39,955 bases of DNA from Deferribacteraceae bacterium. Lineage in GTDB: Bacteria; Chrysiogenota; Deferribacteres; Deferribacterales; Deferrivibrionaceae. Position numbers and translations under genes: made by a program. Below are positions 1 through 7,719 of this stretch, one piece after another (the first letter of the stretch is position 1; every line of letters begins with the position of its first letter). The notes beneath the pieces were generated by a model, which had not been told where the DNA came from, ran no database searches, and saw nothing but the letters and a program-made list of their open reading frames with translations. The DNA lies in contig JAIHAR010000017.1 of the NCBI GenBank assembly GCA_020054865.1, positions 1 to 39,955 on the forward strand, read 5' to 3'.

Positions 1-1
1 T

Positions 2-205
2 ATAAAAGCCACAAAACAAAAGGTATTCTGCACCATATCAATAAGCGATGAGATAATAGAAGAAATCAAGCAACAAACTGAAAAAAATGCAAAATTTCTC
101 CCCGAATTTATGCTTGACATCGTTGACAGTGAAGGAAATTTAATAGCAAAAGTAAAAAAGGTATTGTATATCAGAAGAAAAAGCAACACCAAGAAGTCAG
201 CTTAA
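2..205 (+). CDS. C-terminal fragment of a small protein, possibly hotdog-fold/DUF4442-like
   Basis: An open frame enters from the left edge and runs 67 codons to a TAA at 203-205. The visible tail has beta-strand-like segments (KVFCTISISDE, FMLDIVDSEGNLIAKVKKVLYIRRK in two halves) that resemble the end of DUF4442/PaaI-type thioesterase-like proteins; this resemblance is weak and from memory. It converges on moeA and overlaps its 3' end by 9 bp, so no terminator separates the two. Existence as a gene is fairly likely; function is a guess. Confidence 0.5.
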   Translation: MKATKQKVFCTISISDEIIEEIKQQTEKNAKFLPEFMLDIVDSEGNLIAKVKKVLYIRRKSNTKKSA

Positions 206-1396
206 TTCCAGGTCAAAAAGCAGCAAATCCCCTTCAAAACCTTCATCCACATCCCCTACCCCTTCTGGGATTCTGAATAATCCGTTGCAATTTGCAAAAT
301 TTAAAAAATGCGAAGTCTTTTGAGAGTTGGCGTCGTATACAAATAATTTTCCATTGCTTAACTCAACAATGGCACGATTAAAATAATCAGAATTGGCTCT
401 TGAGTGCATAGAGCCTTTTAATTTTGACTTTAAAAACTTATGGTCAAAATCTTTCCTGCCCATGCTTTTTTTCAAAAATGGTATTAAATACAAAAACATA
501 TTCGTCAGAAAAGCTGCAGGATAACCAGGTAAACCAAAAATTACAGACTTTTCACCTTGAGCGACCATCAGAGGACTTCCAGGCTTGATTGACGTTTTAT
601 TTATAAGTACTTCATAATTTTGCTCATTCAAAACTTTTTTAACAAAGTCATATTTTCCCATTGATATCCCGCCGGATGTTACCAGGATATCATAATTTTT
701 TGATAACTCATGTATCGCCTTGCTTATACTTTCCTCATCATCTTTGATATTACCATAAAAGATTACTTCAATGCCCATTTTTTTTGCTATCTTTTCAAAA
801 ATATACCTATTTGTATTAAATATAAAGCCTGGTCTGTACTCGTCTTCTATATTCAGAATTTCATCTCCAGTAGTGAAAAAAGCCACTTTTGGCAAACAAA
901 AAACATTCAATTTTTTTACACCTGCATATGCAAGTGCCGAAAAAACCCTTTCATTTACAATTGTCCCCTTTTTAACAATCAGCTCCCCCTTTTTGCTCTC
1001 CTCACCTATCTGATTGATATTCTCACCCGGATTTATCTTTTTGTTATAAAATATCAAATTATTTTCCACCCTGCAATCTTCAACCCTCAAAACTGCAACT
1101 GCCCCTTCCGGCACCATACCGCCGGTCATCACAAATACCGCTTCTCCGACGGAAATACTGCCGGGAATATCCGTAATGCCGGATGTTTTGACCAGCTTAA
1201 ATCTGTCAAGATTACCTCCACACACCGCATAGCCGTCAACGGCGCTTTTTTGCACGTCCGGAAACATCCTGTCAGTAAACACATCTTCAGCAACAACCCT
1301 TCCAAATGAATTTTTAATGTGAATTTCCTCACAATCTATAAAAGTTTCTATCTCGAAGATTTTTTTCAGCGCCTCTTCAAACTTGAGCATAATCAC
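197..1396 (-). CDS. moeA: Molybdopterin molybdenumtransferase MoeA
   Basis: MoeA inserts molybdate (or tungstate) into adenylylated molybdopterin to form the active cofactor in the cytoplasm. The 399-residue length matches the family. Visible motifs are KSAVDGYAV (about 50-58), MTGGMVPEGA (90-99), the MoaB/MogA-like domain with TTGDEI (175-180) and SGGISMGKYD (241-250), and GLPGYPAAF (288-296) before the C-terminal barrel domain. GLPGYP replaces the usual GLPGNP. I keep the GTG at 1396: it overlaps the modB stop as GTGA, like every other junction of this operon, and AGGGG lies 6 bases upstream; an ATG at 1390 is the alternative. Last gene of the Mo operon. Confidence 0.9.
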   Translation of the reverse strand: MIMLKFEEALKKIFEIETFIDCEEIHIKNSFGRVVAEDVFTDRMFPDVQKSAVDGYAVCGGNLDRFKLVKTSGITDIPGSISVGEAVFVMTGGMVPEGAVAVLRVEDCRVENNLIFYNKKINPGENINQIGEESKKGELIVKKGTIVNERVFSALAYAGVKKLNVFCLPKVAFFTTGDEILNIEDEYRPGFIFNTNRYIFEKIAKKMGIEVIFYGNIKDDEESISKAIHELSKNYDILVTSGGISMGKYDFVKKVLNEQNYEVLINKTSIKPGSPLMVAQGEKSVIFGLPGYPAAFLTNMFLYLIPFLKKSMGRKDFDHKFLKSKLKGSMHSRANSDYFNRAIVELSNGKLFVYDANSQKTSHFLNFANCNGLFRIPEGVGDVDEGFEGDLLLFDLELS

Positions 1397-2163
1397 ACAT
1401 CACCCCTTTTTTTGTTCCCGATAAATCTCACTGTAACAATAAAAACAAAAACAAACAGAACCCCTAAAAAAGCAGCAGCAATCCCTTTGTCATAATCCCC
1501 TTCCATCATATTGAGATAAATATAAATTGGCAAGTTTTCTGTCTTCCCCCTTATTCCACCGGCAACAAGGAGTGTGGCGCCAAACTCACCAAAGCTTCTA
1601 AGCCAGCTTAAAATCATTCCCGATAAAATCCCGTTTAGTGCAAGTTTAAATGTAGTATCATAAAAAGATTTAAAATAGCCTGCTCCAAGTGTCATAGCGA
1701 TTCTTTCATATATCGGGGAAACAAGTTCAAAGGCATTTTTTGACATTTTAAGTGTAAAAGGGAAAGATATAAAAAATTGCGCAAGAACAGCCCCCTTAAA
1801 AGTAAAAACCATGTTTGTAACCTTGACGACAGTCTCATCACTTAAAAAATTCAAAATAAATACACCAATTATGAGGGGCGGTACAACAACAGGTATGTCA
1901 AAGAAACTATCAATTAATTGGATGACTTTACCTTTGGAGCGGGCGATAAAAAATCCTGCCGGAATTCCAAAAATACATGACAAAAAGGTGGCAAATGTTG
2001 CCGATAAAATCCCAAATTTCAAGGCTTTCAAAAACAAATTATCATTCAGGAGTGTTTTAAATGAGCCAGTCGATAGATTGTCAAAACTAAAACTAATTAG
2101 AATTACAAAAAATATCACAAGAAGATAGGTAATAAACTTAAAAATATCGGAATATTTTATCAT
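1393..2163 (-). CDS. modB: Molybdate/tungstate ABC transporter permease ModB
   Basis: Inner-membrane permease of the oxyanion importer, working with the neighbouring ModA and ModC. The 256 residues are hydrophobic with about six membrane segments. The cytoplasmic EAA loop is recognisable as RSFGEFGATLLVAGG (about residues 190-204), which is the ModB/CysT-type version, and VVVPPLIIGVFIL is a typical early helix. It starts with ATG overlapping the modA stop by 4 bp (ATGA) and its own stop overlaps moeA, so translation is probably coupled. Sequence alone does not tell molybdate from tungstate. Confidence 0.88.
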   Translation of the reverse strand: MIKYSDIFKFITYLLVIFFVILISFSFDNLSTGSFKTLLNDNLFLKALKFGILSATFATFLSCIFGIPAGFFIARSKGKVIQLIDSFFDIPVVVPPLIIGVFILNFLSDETVVKVTNMVFTFKGAVLAQFFISFPFTLKMSKNAFELVSPIYERIAMTLGAGYFKSFYDTTFKLALNGILSGMILSWLRSFGEFGATLLVAGGIRGKTENLPIYIYLNMMEGDYDKGIAAAFLGVLFVFVFIVTVRFIGNKKRGDV

Positions 2164-2891
2164 TCTGCCATCTCAAACCCGTATTTTTCAAATATATTTT
2201 TTTGACTTTTGATAAAATTTATTGTTTTATTCACATCCGAAGGATTTTTTGCAAATTTTGTAACCCCGATATAATAAAACGTGTCAAACCTTAAATTTTC
2301 AGGCAGTTCTATATATTTAATCCCATTTGCCCTAGCGGTTGAATCAAATAACAGTCCGGCGTCCACAACTTCAGATTTAATATAATTTACTGTCTGCGAT
2401 ATGTTTACACTGTTGATTAATTTATTTGCCAGAAGCCTTTTTTTCATACCACTTTCAAGCTCAGGAAAAATTTTACTATAAAATATTTTTCCCGCAGACA
2501 TTGTTTCAGGATTGCCAAGTGCAATTTTTACATCATTTTCAAGAAGGTCAGCAAATGAGTTTATTTTATCTTCTGCCCTCCTGGAAATTCCAAACACAAG
2601 CCTTTGCTTCAGCAGCTTCTGAGGGACAAAATTTATCTCACCCATTGCTTTTTCAGCATATACCGTCGATGCAGGGCTGTAAATATCTCCCAATTTGGAA
2701 ATAACTATTTTATTTAAAAGCTGGCCAGAACCTCCGGTAATCAATATCAATTTGTCTTCAAATGTTTTATTGTATAGCTCTACAATCTCTGCTGCGGGCT
2801 TTGCTGCAGATGCTGCTGCATACCAGTATATTTCTCCTGCAAAAAGATTAATACTTGCAAATATCATGAGCAACAAAAACACCAATCTCAT
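2160..2891 (-). CDS. modA: Molybdate/tungstate-binding periplasmic protein ModA
   Basis: Captures the oxyanion in the periplasm and delivers it to ModBC. It is 243 residues with a clear signal peptide (MRLVFLLLMIFASINLFA, cleavage probably before GE). After cleavage, YAAASAAKPAAEIVELY and the TGGSGQLLNKI segment form the first ligand-binding lobe; the order AS-K-P followed by GGSGQL is typical of ModA/WtpA-like proteins. No lipobox cysteine is visible, so it should be soluble. The ATG overlaps the modC stop by 4 bp. Molybdate versus tungstate preference cannot be read here. Confidence 0.85.
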   Translation of the reverse strand: MRLVFLLLMIFASINLFAGEIYWYAAASAAKPAAEIVELYNKTFEDKLILITGGSGQLLNKIVISKLGDIYSPASTVYAEKAMGEINFVPQKLLKQRLVFGISRRAEDKINSFADLLENDVKIALGNPETMSAGKIFYSKIFPELESGMKKRLLANKLINSVNISQTVNYIKSEVVDAGLLFDSTARANGIKYIELPENLRFDTFYYIGVTKFAKNPSDVNKTINFIKSQKNIFEKYGFEMAE

Positions 2892-3946
2892 CTGAGCCCC
2901 CTAAATCCTACCAAGGATTCCGTCTTTAAAGATACAGTGAGTCTTTTTCCATTTACAATGCTTAACTTGTTAAAAGCGTGTATCGGAAGTCTTATATAAA
3001 GTATTTTCTTTTTAAAAATGACCATATTAATCTCCGCAAAACTTCCAAACAGCTTGATACGCTCCACATAGCCTTCCAGTAAATTTTCTCTGCCATTTTT
3101 TGAAGCGTCATCCCTTAAAATCATGACATTTTCAGGTCTGATTCCAAAATAATTCTTATCTTTAAAATTTTTTAATATCGGAATCCTCTCCATAAATTGC
3201 TCGTTTATTTCAAAAATATTTTTAAAATTCAATAGCAATGCAGTTTCCAAAAATTGAGGTGTGTCAAATATCTCTTTTGCCTTCCCGGTCTCAATTATTT
3301 TTCCATTATAAACAATTGCAATCTCTTCTCCGAGAAGGTAGGCATCCTCAATACTGTGTGTTACAAAAATTGATTTAACCTCTGAGTCAAAATTAAATTT
3401 TACCAGATTATCAATCAGTTTCATCAGTGTATCGATAAGTTTTTCCTTGATTGGTTTGTCAAGGGCAGAAAAAGGCTCATCAAAAAGCAAAATATCTGGT
3501 CTTGAAAATATTGCCCTTGCGATTGCCACTCTTTGTTTTTGCCCCCCTGAAAGGGTCGAAGGTTTGTCGTTGAGTTTTTCTTTTATTTCAAGCAATTCTA
3601 AAATCTCACTGTAAATCTTATCATCTATTTTAAGATGTTTTTGTTTAACAGCGTACTCAATATTTTCCCTGACTGTCATATTGGGAAAAAGTGTATATTC
3701 TTGAGGAAGATATCCTATATTTCTATGAAAAATAGGCAAATTTACATTTTTATTGCTGTCAAATAGTACTCTATCAGCGACTTTGATTATCCCGGTATCC
3801 GGCGGATAAAAACCTGCAATCATTTTCAAAAGATTTGACTTGCCAGCTCCACTTGGCCCGAAAAGGACAATTTTATTACTTTTGGTCTTTAATTCATAAG
3901 AAAAATTTAATTTCTTAAATCTTTTTTCCACACCAATTTCTATCAT
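2888..3946 (-). CDS. modC: Molybdate/tungstate ABC transporter ATPase ModC
   Basis: ATPase of the Mo/W importer, 352 residues from the chosen start. It shows Walker A GPSGAGKS, Q-loop LPQEYTLFPNMTV, signature LSGGQKQR, Walker B ILLFDEPFSALD and the switch His in VTHSIEDA. The last ~100 residues (FGIRPENVMIL to the end) form a TOBE/Mop-like domain that in this family can bind oxyanion. I start at ATG 3946 (MIEIGVEK) because it overlaps the upstream stop as ATGA and has GGGAAAGGTGT just before it. A longer frame reaching 3982 would run inside the upstream gene and adds no conserved residues. Confidence 0.9.
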   Translation of the reverse strand: MIEIGVEKRFKKLNFSYELKTKSNKIVLFGPSGAGKSNLLKMIAGFYPPDTGIIKVADRVLFDSNKNVNLPIFHRNIGYLPQEYTLFPNMTVRENIEYAVKQKHLKIDDKIYSEILELLEIKEKLNDKPSTLSGGQKQRVAIARAIFSRPDILLFDEPFSALDKPIKEKLIDTLMKLIDNLVKFNFDSEVKSIFVTHSIEDAYLLGEEIAIVYNGKIIETGKAKEIFDTPQFLETALLLNFKNIFEINEQFMERIPILKNFKDKNYFGIRPENVMILRDDASKNGRENLLEGYVERIKLFGSFAEINMVIFKKKILYIRLPIHAFNKLSIVNGKRLTVSLKTESLVGFRGLR

Positions 3947-4974
3947 ACACCTTTCCCAAAAGGACAAACTGGATATACGCATACTTTACAAAAATGACAA
4001 AGTCCGCCAATACTGTATTCTGCTATTTCTTCCTCAGTAACGAATTCTCCAGCTAGCAATCTCGGCAAAAAAATATCAAGAGCTGTAGCTTTGTAAAAAA
4101 GAGCAGCTGCAGGCACAGCACAAACCGGTTTATTATCTATATAGCCAATTGAAAAATTATTTCCGGGCTGAATGGGGTTGCCTTCTTGAACAATTCCGAC
4201 ACCAGCTTCTTTTATAGCTTTTTTAGTGTAATCATCAGGGTCAACAGATGTGCCACCTGTAATAAACAAAATATCTATTTCTTTAACATATTCTGCTATT
4301 GTGTTCGATATTGTATTTAATTCATCAGGCAAAATCGTATTTTTTATAACTTCTACATTAAATTGTTTGAGCTTATTTATTAACTTTTCTGTAAAGGCAT
4401 CTTCTTTTCTACCATAATATACTTCATTTCCAGTAACAATTATCCCCGCTTTTTTTATTATATAAGGTTTAACACTTATAGCCCCTTTAAATAATATAGA
4501 TAGTGCGTTATCAATAATACTTTTTTCACAGTACAGAGGAATAATTCTAAAAGCAGCTACAATCTCATCTTTTTTGACTGGAATATTATTATGTTTAGTT
4601 GGTAACGAGGGGATTTTTAATCTATTTATCTTACTTACAATATCTTTTTCGATTTTTAACAGACCATCAATTTTTGAATAAAAATTAATTTTTCCTTCAG
4701 AAGGTATTTTATCAAAATAAATATTATCGCCTGCAATATGGGGAGCTAATAGCAATGCGGCATCATCTTCATGAATATTTTCTTCAAGTTCTTCACCATC
4801 TAAAATAAAAACATTTTCTTTTCCAAGTAACTTAAGTTTCTCAATATCTTCCGGTTTAATTATATGATTTTTTTTAAATGCTACACTTTTAATATTTTTT
4901 TCAAGATCAACTTCGTTGATATCGTGAGCCAATGCCCTGCCAATAGCCTCATCTACCCTAACTTTTCTGAACAT
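3943..4974 (-). CDS. MoeA/MogA-like molybdopterin-binding protein with Cys-rich tail
   Basis: First gene of the Mo operon, 343 residues. The middle carries a MoaB/MogA-type molybdopterin-binding fold: GIIVTGNEVYYGRKED, then ILFITGGTSVDPDDYT, then AVPAAALFYKATALDIFLPRL. The N-terminal ~160 residues (VRVDEAIGRALAHDI onward) resemble the start of MoeA-related proteins. The last 20 residues hold four cysteines spaced C-X2-C-X2-C-X4-C before PFGKG, a likely metal or Fe-S site. I start at ATG 4974 with GAGG five bases upstream; the in-frame GTG at 4980 is part of that ribosome site. It follows the attenuator directly, so it is the first target of control. Exact function is unknown to me. Confidence 0.8.
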   Translation of the reverse strand: MFRKVRVDEAIGRALAHDINEVDLEKNIKSVAFKKNHIIKPEDIEKLKLLGKENVFILDGEELEENIHEDDAALLLAPHIAGDNIYFDKIPSEGKINFYSKIDGLLKIEKDIVSKINRLKIPSLPTKHNNIPVKKDEIVAAFRIIPLYCEKSIIDNALSILFKGAISVKPYIIKKAGIIVTGNEVYYGRKEDAFTEKLINKLKQFNVEVIKNTILPDELNTISNTIAEYVKEIDILFITGGTSVDPDDYTKKAIKEAGVGIVQEGNPIQPGNNFSIGYIDNKPVCAVPAAALFYKATALDIFLPRLLAGEFVTEEEIAEYSIGGLCHFCKVCVYPVCPFGKGV

Positions 4975-4985
4975 AATCACCTCAT

Positions 4986-5019
4986 AAAAAAAAGCCGGTT
5001 ACCCCAAAAGATAACCGGC
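4986..5019 (-). terminator. Attenuator terminator before the Mo operon
   Basis: On the minus strand an 8-bp perfect stem GCCGGTTA / TAACCGGC (5012-5019 with 4994-5001) with a 10-base loop is followed by eight T (4986-4993). It ends only 11 bases before the first ATG, so transcripts reaching this point either stop or enter the operon. Its 5' arm is also complementary to the end of the upstream leader, which marks it as the expression platform of a switch. Confidence 0.88.
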
Positions 5020-5150
5020 AGTTGTTTTTTTATCCAGTTATCTCCTTTCCTAAACGAGGAAGGCATAAATGTTTCCATTTATACCCTGGGGCAAACGCCA
5101 GCCGTCATACAGCTCATAGCTAAAAGGCCTTAGATACTGCATGATCGGAG
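4986..5150 (-). promoter_or_regulatory. Riboswitch-like leader of the Mo operon, Moco-family candidate
   Basis: The minus-strand leader folds by eye into a multi-stem domain. P1 pairs CAGUAUCU (5132-5139) with AGAUAACUG (5035-5043, one bulge). P2 pairs AAGGC (5127-5131) with GCCUU (5060-5064). A 7-bp hairpin is capped by a GAAA tetraloop (5065-5082), and short hairpins AGCU-AUG-AGCU and CUGGC-GUUU-GCC lie on the 5' side. GAUAACUGG (5034-5042) can instead pair with CCGGUUAUC of the terminator (5010-5018), 9 bp. So P1 formation frees the terminator: an OFF switch. Context and the GNRA loop fit the Moco/Tuco riboswitch, but I match it by architecture, not by alignment. Confidence 0.72.
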
Positions 5151-5159
5151 ATTAATGAA

Positions 5160-5188
5160 TATATATCAGGGTTTGTTTCTTCAGTCAA
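5160..5188 (-). promoter_or_regulatory. Promoter of the molybdenum operon
   Basis: Minus-strand TTGACT (5183-5188), a 17-base spacer, then TATATA (5160-5165). This is close to the housekeeping consensus. Transcription would start near 5153, immediately before the predicted P1 stem of the leader, as expected for a riboswitch transcript. Confidence 0.72.
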
Positions 5189-5254
5189 CCAATAAAGTTA
5201 ACGAATTACAGCAACAGCCTTTTATGAAAGATTATTTAGGTTATATAAATTTTA

Positions 5255-5288
5255 AAATAAAAAAAGGCCGGCAAACACCGGCCTTTTT
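5255..5288 (-). terminator. Terminator of the porin gene (bidirectional shape)
   Basis: GGCCGG (5266-5271), loop CAAACA, CCGGCC (5278-5283), with T5 on the plus side and a long A-rich run on the other. Read on the minus strand it ends the porin transcript 20 bases after its stop and separates it from the Mo operon promoter. Confidence 0.9.
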
Positions 5289-5307
5289 AATAATAATCTG
5301 ATTCAGA

Positions 5308-7227
5308 TTAGAATCTGTAAGTCATCTTAAGGTAAAACTGGTCAACCTTATCAACTACAGGCATCAAAGTATTGAAAGCTGTAGCATCTTTAATCTTAAC
5401 AGGTTCACCCATAAAGTTACCGCTATTTGTGTATTCATAGTCATAATGAATGTAACCAAGTGTGGCAAAAAAATTGTTGCCTACGATTGGCTGATGGTAA
5501 TATACTTCGTAAACATCACCACGGGTAGCAAGTTTCTGTGCATCGTAGGTAAGGATAAATGGTTGCCAGTATTTTGAACCGTGGTTGTATTCCACGCCAA
5601 GTTTACCACCCAAAAATGGTAATTCAGGAGTCATAACACCAAGCCAGATAGAATGACCTGTACCATCCATCATCTGATCCATTCCCATAAACTGATACAT
5701 TGGGTTAGCCGATCTGTTAGTAGGATCAGTTTTGCTCATTGAGTAAGCTGCAAACCAGCTAAAGTCAAATGTGTAGCCCTGAGCTATAAGAGAGTGAAGG
5801 TCAATATTACCAACTTCGCTCATAGGTTCAACACGGGAAACAAATCCGCCATAGTTAGGATTTAAAGTGTATTCATCATACTGACCATCTAAGTTATAAT
5901 CTTTTCCTGACACATAGAATGGGAATACTGCGGTACCGATAAAACCGTCAGTAAGTCCGTATCCGTGAGCCCAGTTGTAAATAAGTTTGTAGTCTTCGTT
6001 ATCAAAAAGCTTTACGATTGCTCCAAAGAAATGAACATCATTTACGTCTGCCTGAGCGTTCATAGAGTTGAGCGTGCCGTAGCCACCTTCGTAGCCCTGA
6101 CCATAGCAGAATTTAACGTTAAGTCCTGGGATACCTGTCAAGTCAGCAAGATCAAATCCAAGAGAACCACCATCAAAGTTCATCTGAATGATTGTACCTG
6201 CAGGTGAGCCGCCAAGCACTGCATTTTCATGGTTTTCCATACCATAACCGTAAGCAGCAGGACGACGACCAAAAGAGAAATGCCAGTGAACATCACCGAT
6301 GCTATTTTTATACACAAAGTAAGCTCTTTCAACCCTTAAAGTATCATCTGTTGGCACCTGAGCAGAGTTTGCATCAAGAGCCATACTCCCCATTGTGCCG
6401 TTGAAGAAGTGGAAAGGTGTAGAATCTCCAAAAGTCTTGAACATTGTAAGACGACCGGTGAAAGAAATATTTTCATTTACTTTTGAAGAAAGTCTTAAAC
6501 GAAGCCTGTTAGTAAGCATAAAGTCATTGTTTGTGTCGTATTTTTTAGGTTTGATTTTTGACATCATATTAGAAACAACTTTAACTTCCTGTCCTGAAAG
6601 ATTTCTTTTGCCAAGAAGGTAAGCAAAAGCATCAAAGTTAGCTTTTTGCTGAGCCAACGCAGCATCTGTAGTATCTACAGAACCATCACGGTTTAAATCC
6701 ATACTTGAAAGAGTCGTAACATAGGTCATGTAGTCGCCCACACCATTAAATGCCGCAAAACCATTATTCCAGTCTGTATCTGCAATAAGGCCCATAAAAC
6801 TTGCCCCAAATTGAGGGTCGGTCATTAAAGTACCATAAAGCATTTGAAAATCAGCACCATAATTATTAAGGAATGCGTCATTCCATCTGTCTTGGCCTGC
6901 CATATTACCCATTGGAGTAAGTATATAATTATCATTAGTGTCAACTAATGACTCACTTAACCATAAATTCATCATATCGCTTGCAAATTCAGGCATTGCC
7001 CTTACATTCTTATACTGTGTGCTGTCAAGTCTTGTCATAAACTCTGCACTGATAGAAAGCTTGTCTGTTGCAGTGTGTCTTGTGTTTTTGGACACAAATT
7101 TGTTCATAGTGTCCACCTGAGTCTGAAGGTCTGCAATCTGCTTTCTCAGCTGATCAAGTTCAGAATCAGCAAACGCAAAAGTTGAAACCAATAAAACCCC
7201 TAAAATTACACTTAAAAGTTTTCTCAT
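5308..7227 (-). CDS. DUF3373-type outer-membrane porin
   Basis: Outer-membrane beta-barrel of 639 residues. It has a signal peptide (MRKLLSVILGVLLVSTFAFA), then a short coiled coil (ELDQLRKQIADLQTQVDTM) as in trimeric porins, then a large domain rich in alternating aromatic strands, ending in FYLKMTYRF with the C-terminal Phe needed for barrel insertion. The KKYDTNNDFMLTNRLRLRL and GRLTMFKTFGD segments resemble DUF3373 proteins known in Deferribacteres and Campylobacterota. Two calcium-loop motifs are present (177-188 and later). ATG 7227 has GGAGG five bases upstream; the in-frame ATG 12 bases earlier is inside that ribosome site. Monocistronic, with a terminator on both sides. Its solute is unknown. 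Confidence 0.8.
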   Translation of the reverse strand: MRKLLSVILGVLLVSTFAFADSELDQLRKQIADLQTQVDTMNKFVSKNTRHTATDKLSISAEFMTRLDSTQYKNVRAMPEFASDMMNLWLSESLVDTNDNYILTPMGNMAGQDRWNDAFLNNYGADFQMLYGTLMTDPQFGASFMGLIADTDWNNGFAAFNGVGDYMTYVTTLSSMDLNRDGSVDTTDAALAQQKANFDAFAYLLGKRNLSGQEVKVVSNMMSKIKPKKYDTNNDFMLTNRLRLRLSSKVNENISFTGRLTMFKTFGDSTPFHFFNGTMGSMALDANSAQVPTDDTLRVERAYFVYKNSIGDVHWHFSFGRRPAAYGYGMENHENAVLGGSPAGTIIQMNFDGGSLGFDLADLTGIPGLNVKFCYGQGYEGGYGTLNSMNAQADVNDVHFFGAIVKLFDNEDYKLIYNWAHGYGLTDGFIGTAVFPFYVSGKDYNLDGQYDEYTLNPNYGGFVSRVEPMSEVGNIDLHSLIAQGYTFDFSWFAAYSMSKTDPTNRSANPMYQFMGMDQMMDGTGHSIWLGVMTPELPFLGGKLGVEYNHGSKYWQPFILTYDAQKLATRGDVYEVYYHQPIVGNNFFATLGYIHYDYEYTNSGNFMGEPVKIKDATAFNTLMPVVDKVDQFYLKMTYRF

Positions 7228-7276
7228 CGAAACCTCCATAATTAATAAATTTTACCTACCTTATAAGTAGGCTATC

Positions 7277-7307
7277 AAAATTAAAACAAAGGGGGAAATC
7301 CCCCTTT
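7277..7307 (-). terminator. Terminator after the small cytochrome gene
   Basis: AAAGGGGG (7288-7295), AAAT loop, CCCCCTTT (7300-7307). On the minus strand this 8-bp hairpin is followed by GTTTTAATTTT. It lies 11 bases after the cytochrome stop. Downstream, an imperfect inverted repeat CCTAC/GTAGG (7255-7271) sits in the porin leader. Confidence 0.8.
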
Positions 7308-7318
7308 AATTCCCAATC

Positions 7319-7639
7319 TTAACCACAAGTTTCTGGCTGGTCAGAGTCAAGTGCGTGGCTGTGAAGATATTCAAACATATCTTCTACATCCTTGTCGCTA
7401 AGTCCAGCTTTTGCTGAACATTCTTTGATCTTCGGCATAGCAGCTTTCCACTGAGCCTGTGTCTTAGACACTGGGCTAAGTGCAGCTACACCTGCTTTTG
7501 AGCCGTCATGACAAGCAAGACGACAGCTTTTTTTCCATACTCTTTTACCTTTTCTTGCATTGCCTGCAGCGTAAGCTGAAGTAACAGCAAAAATTGCAAT
7601 TGTTGCTAAAACCAAAGCTGTAAAAAGTTTCTTTTTCAT
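7319..7639 (-). CDS. Small periplasmic c-type cytochrome with C-X3-C-H motif
   Basis: 106 residues with a signal peptide (cleavage about after SAYA, residue 24), so exported. The mature ~82 residues look like a class I monohaem cytochrome: GNARKGKRVWKK before the haem site and a C-terminal helix DKDVEDMFEYLHSHA. The haem site reads C39-R-L-A-C43-H44, one residue longer than the usual C-X2-C-H; the DNA at about 7508-7525 confirms it in frame. Met68 and His93/His95 are possible sixth ligands. Extra cysteines at 74 and 105 could form a disulfide. GGAGG lies five bases before the ATG. A short-range electron carrier, partner unknown. Confidence 0.8.
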   Translation of the reverse strand: MKKKLFTALVLATIAIFAVTSAYAAGNARKGKRVWKKSCRLACHDGSKAGVAALSPVSKTQAQWKAAMPKIKECSAKAGLSDKDVEDMFEYLHSHALDSDQPETCG

Positions 7640-7719
7640 ACATGCCTCCTTATTTTTGGCTAATGTGCCTTGTTTTATCTATATATTCAAAATAACCAAT
7701 ATTGACTTTATAATAAAAG

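Noticed and set aside
710..1309. A 199-codon open frame on the plus strand opposite moeA
   Set aside because: It is antisense to a clearly conserved MoeA, has no ribosome site and no recognisable protein features.
7640..7719. Promoter for the cytochrome gene
   Set aside because: TATATA is present in the 80-bp gap but no -35 at a suitable distance, so I do not claim it.
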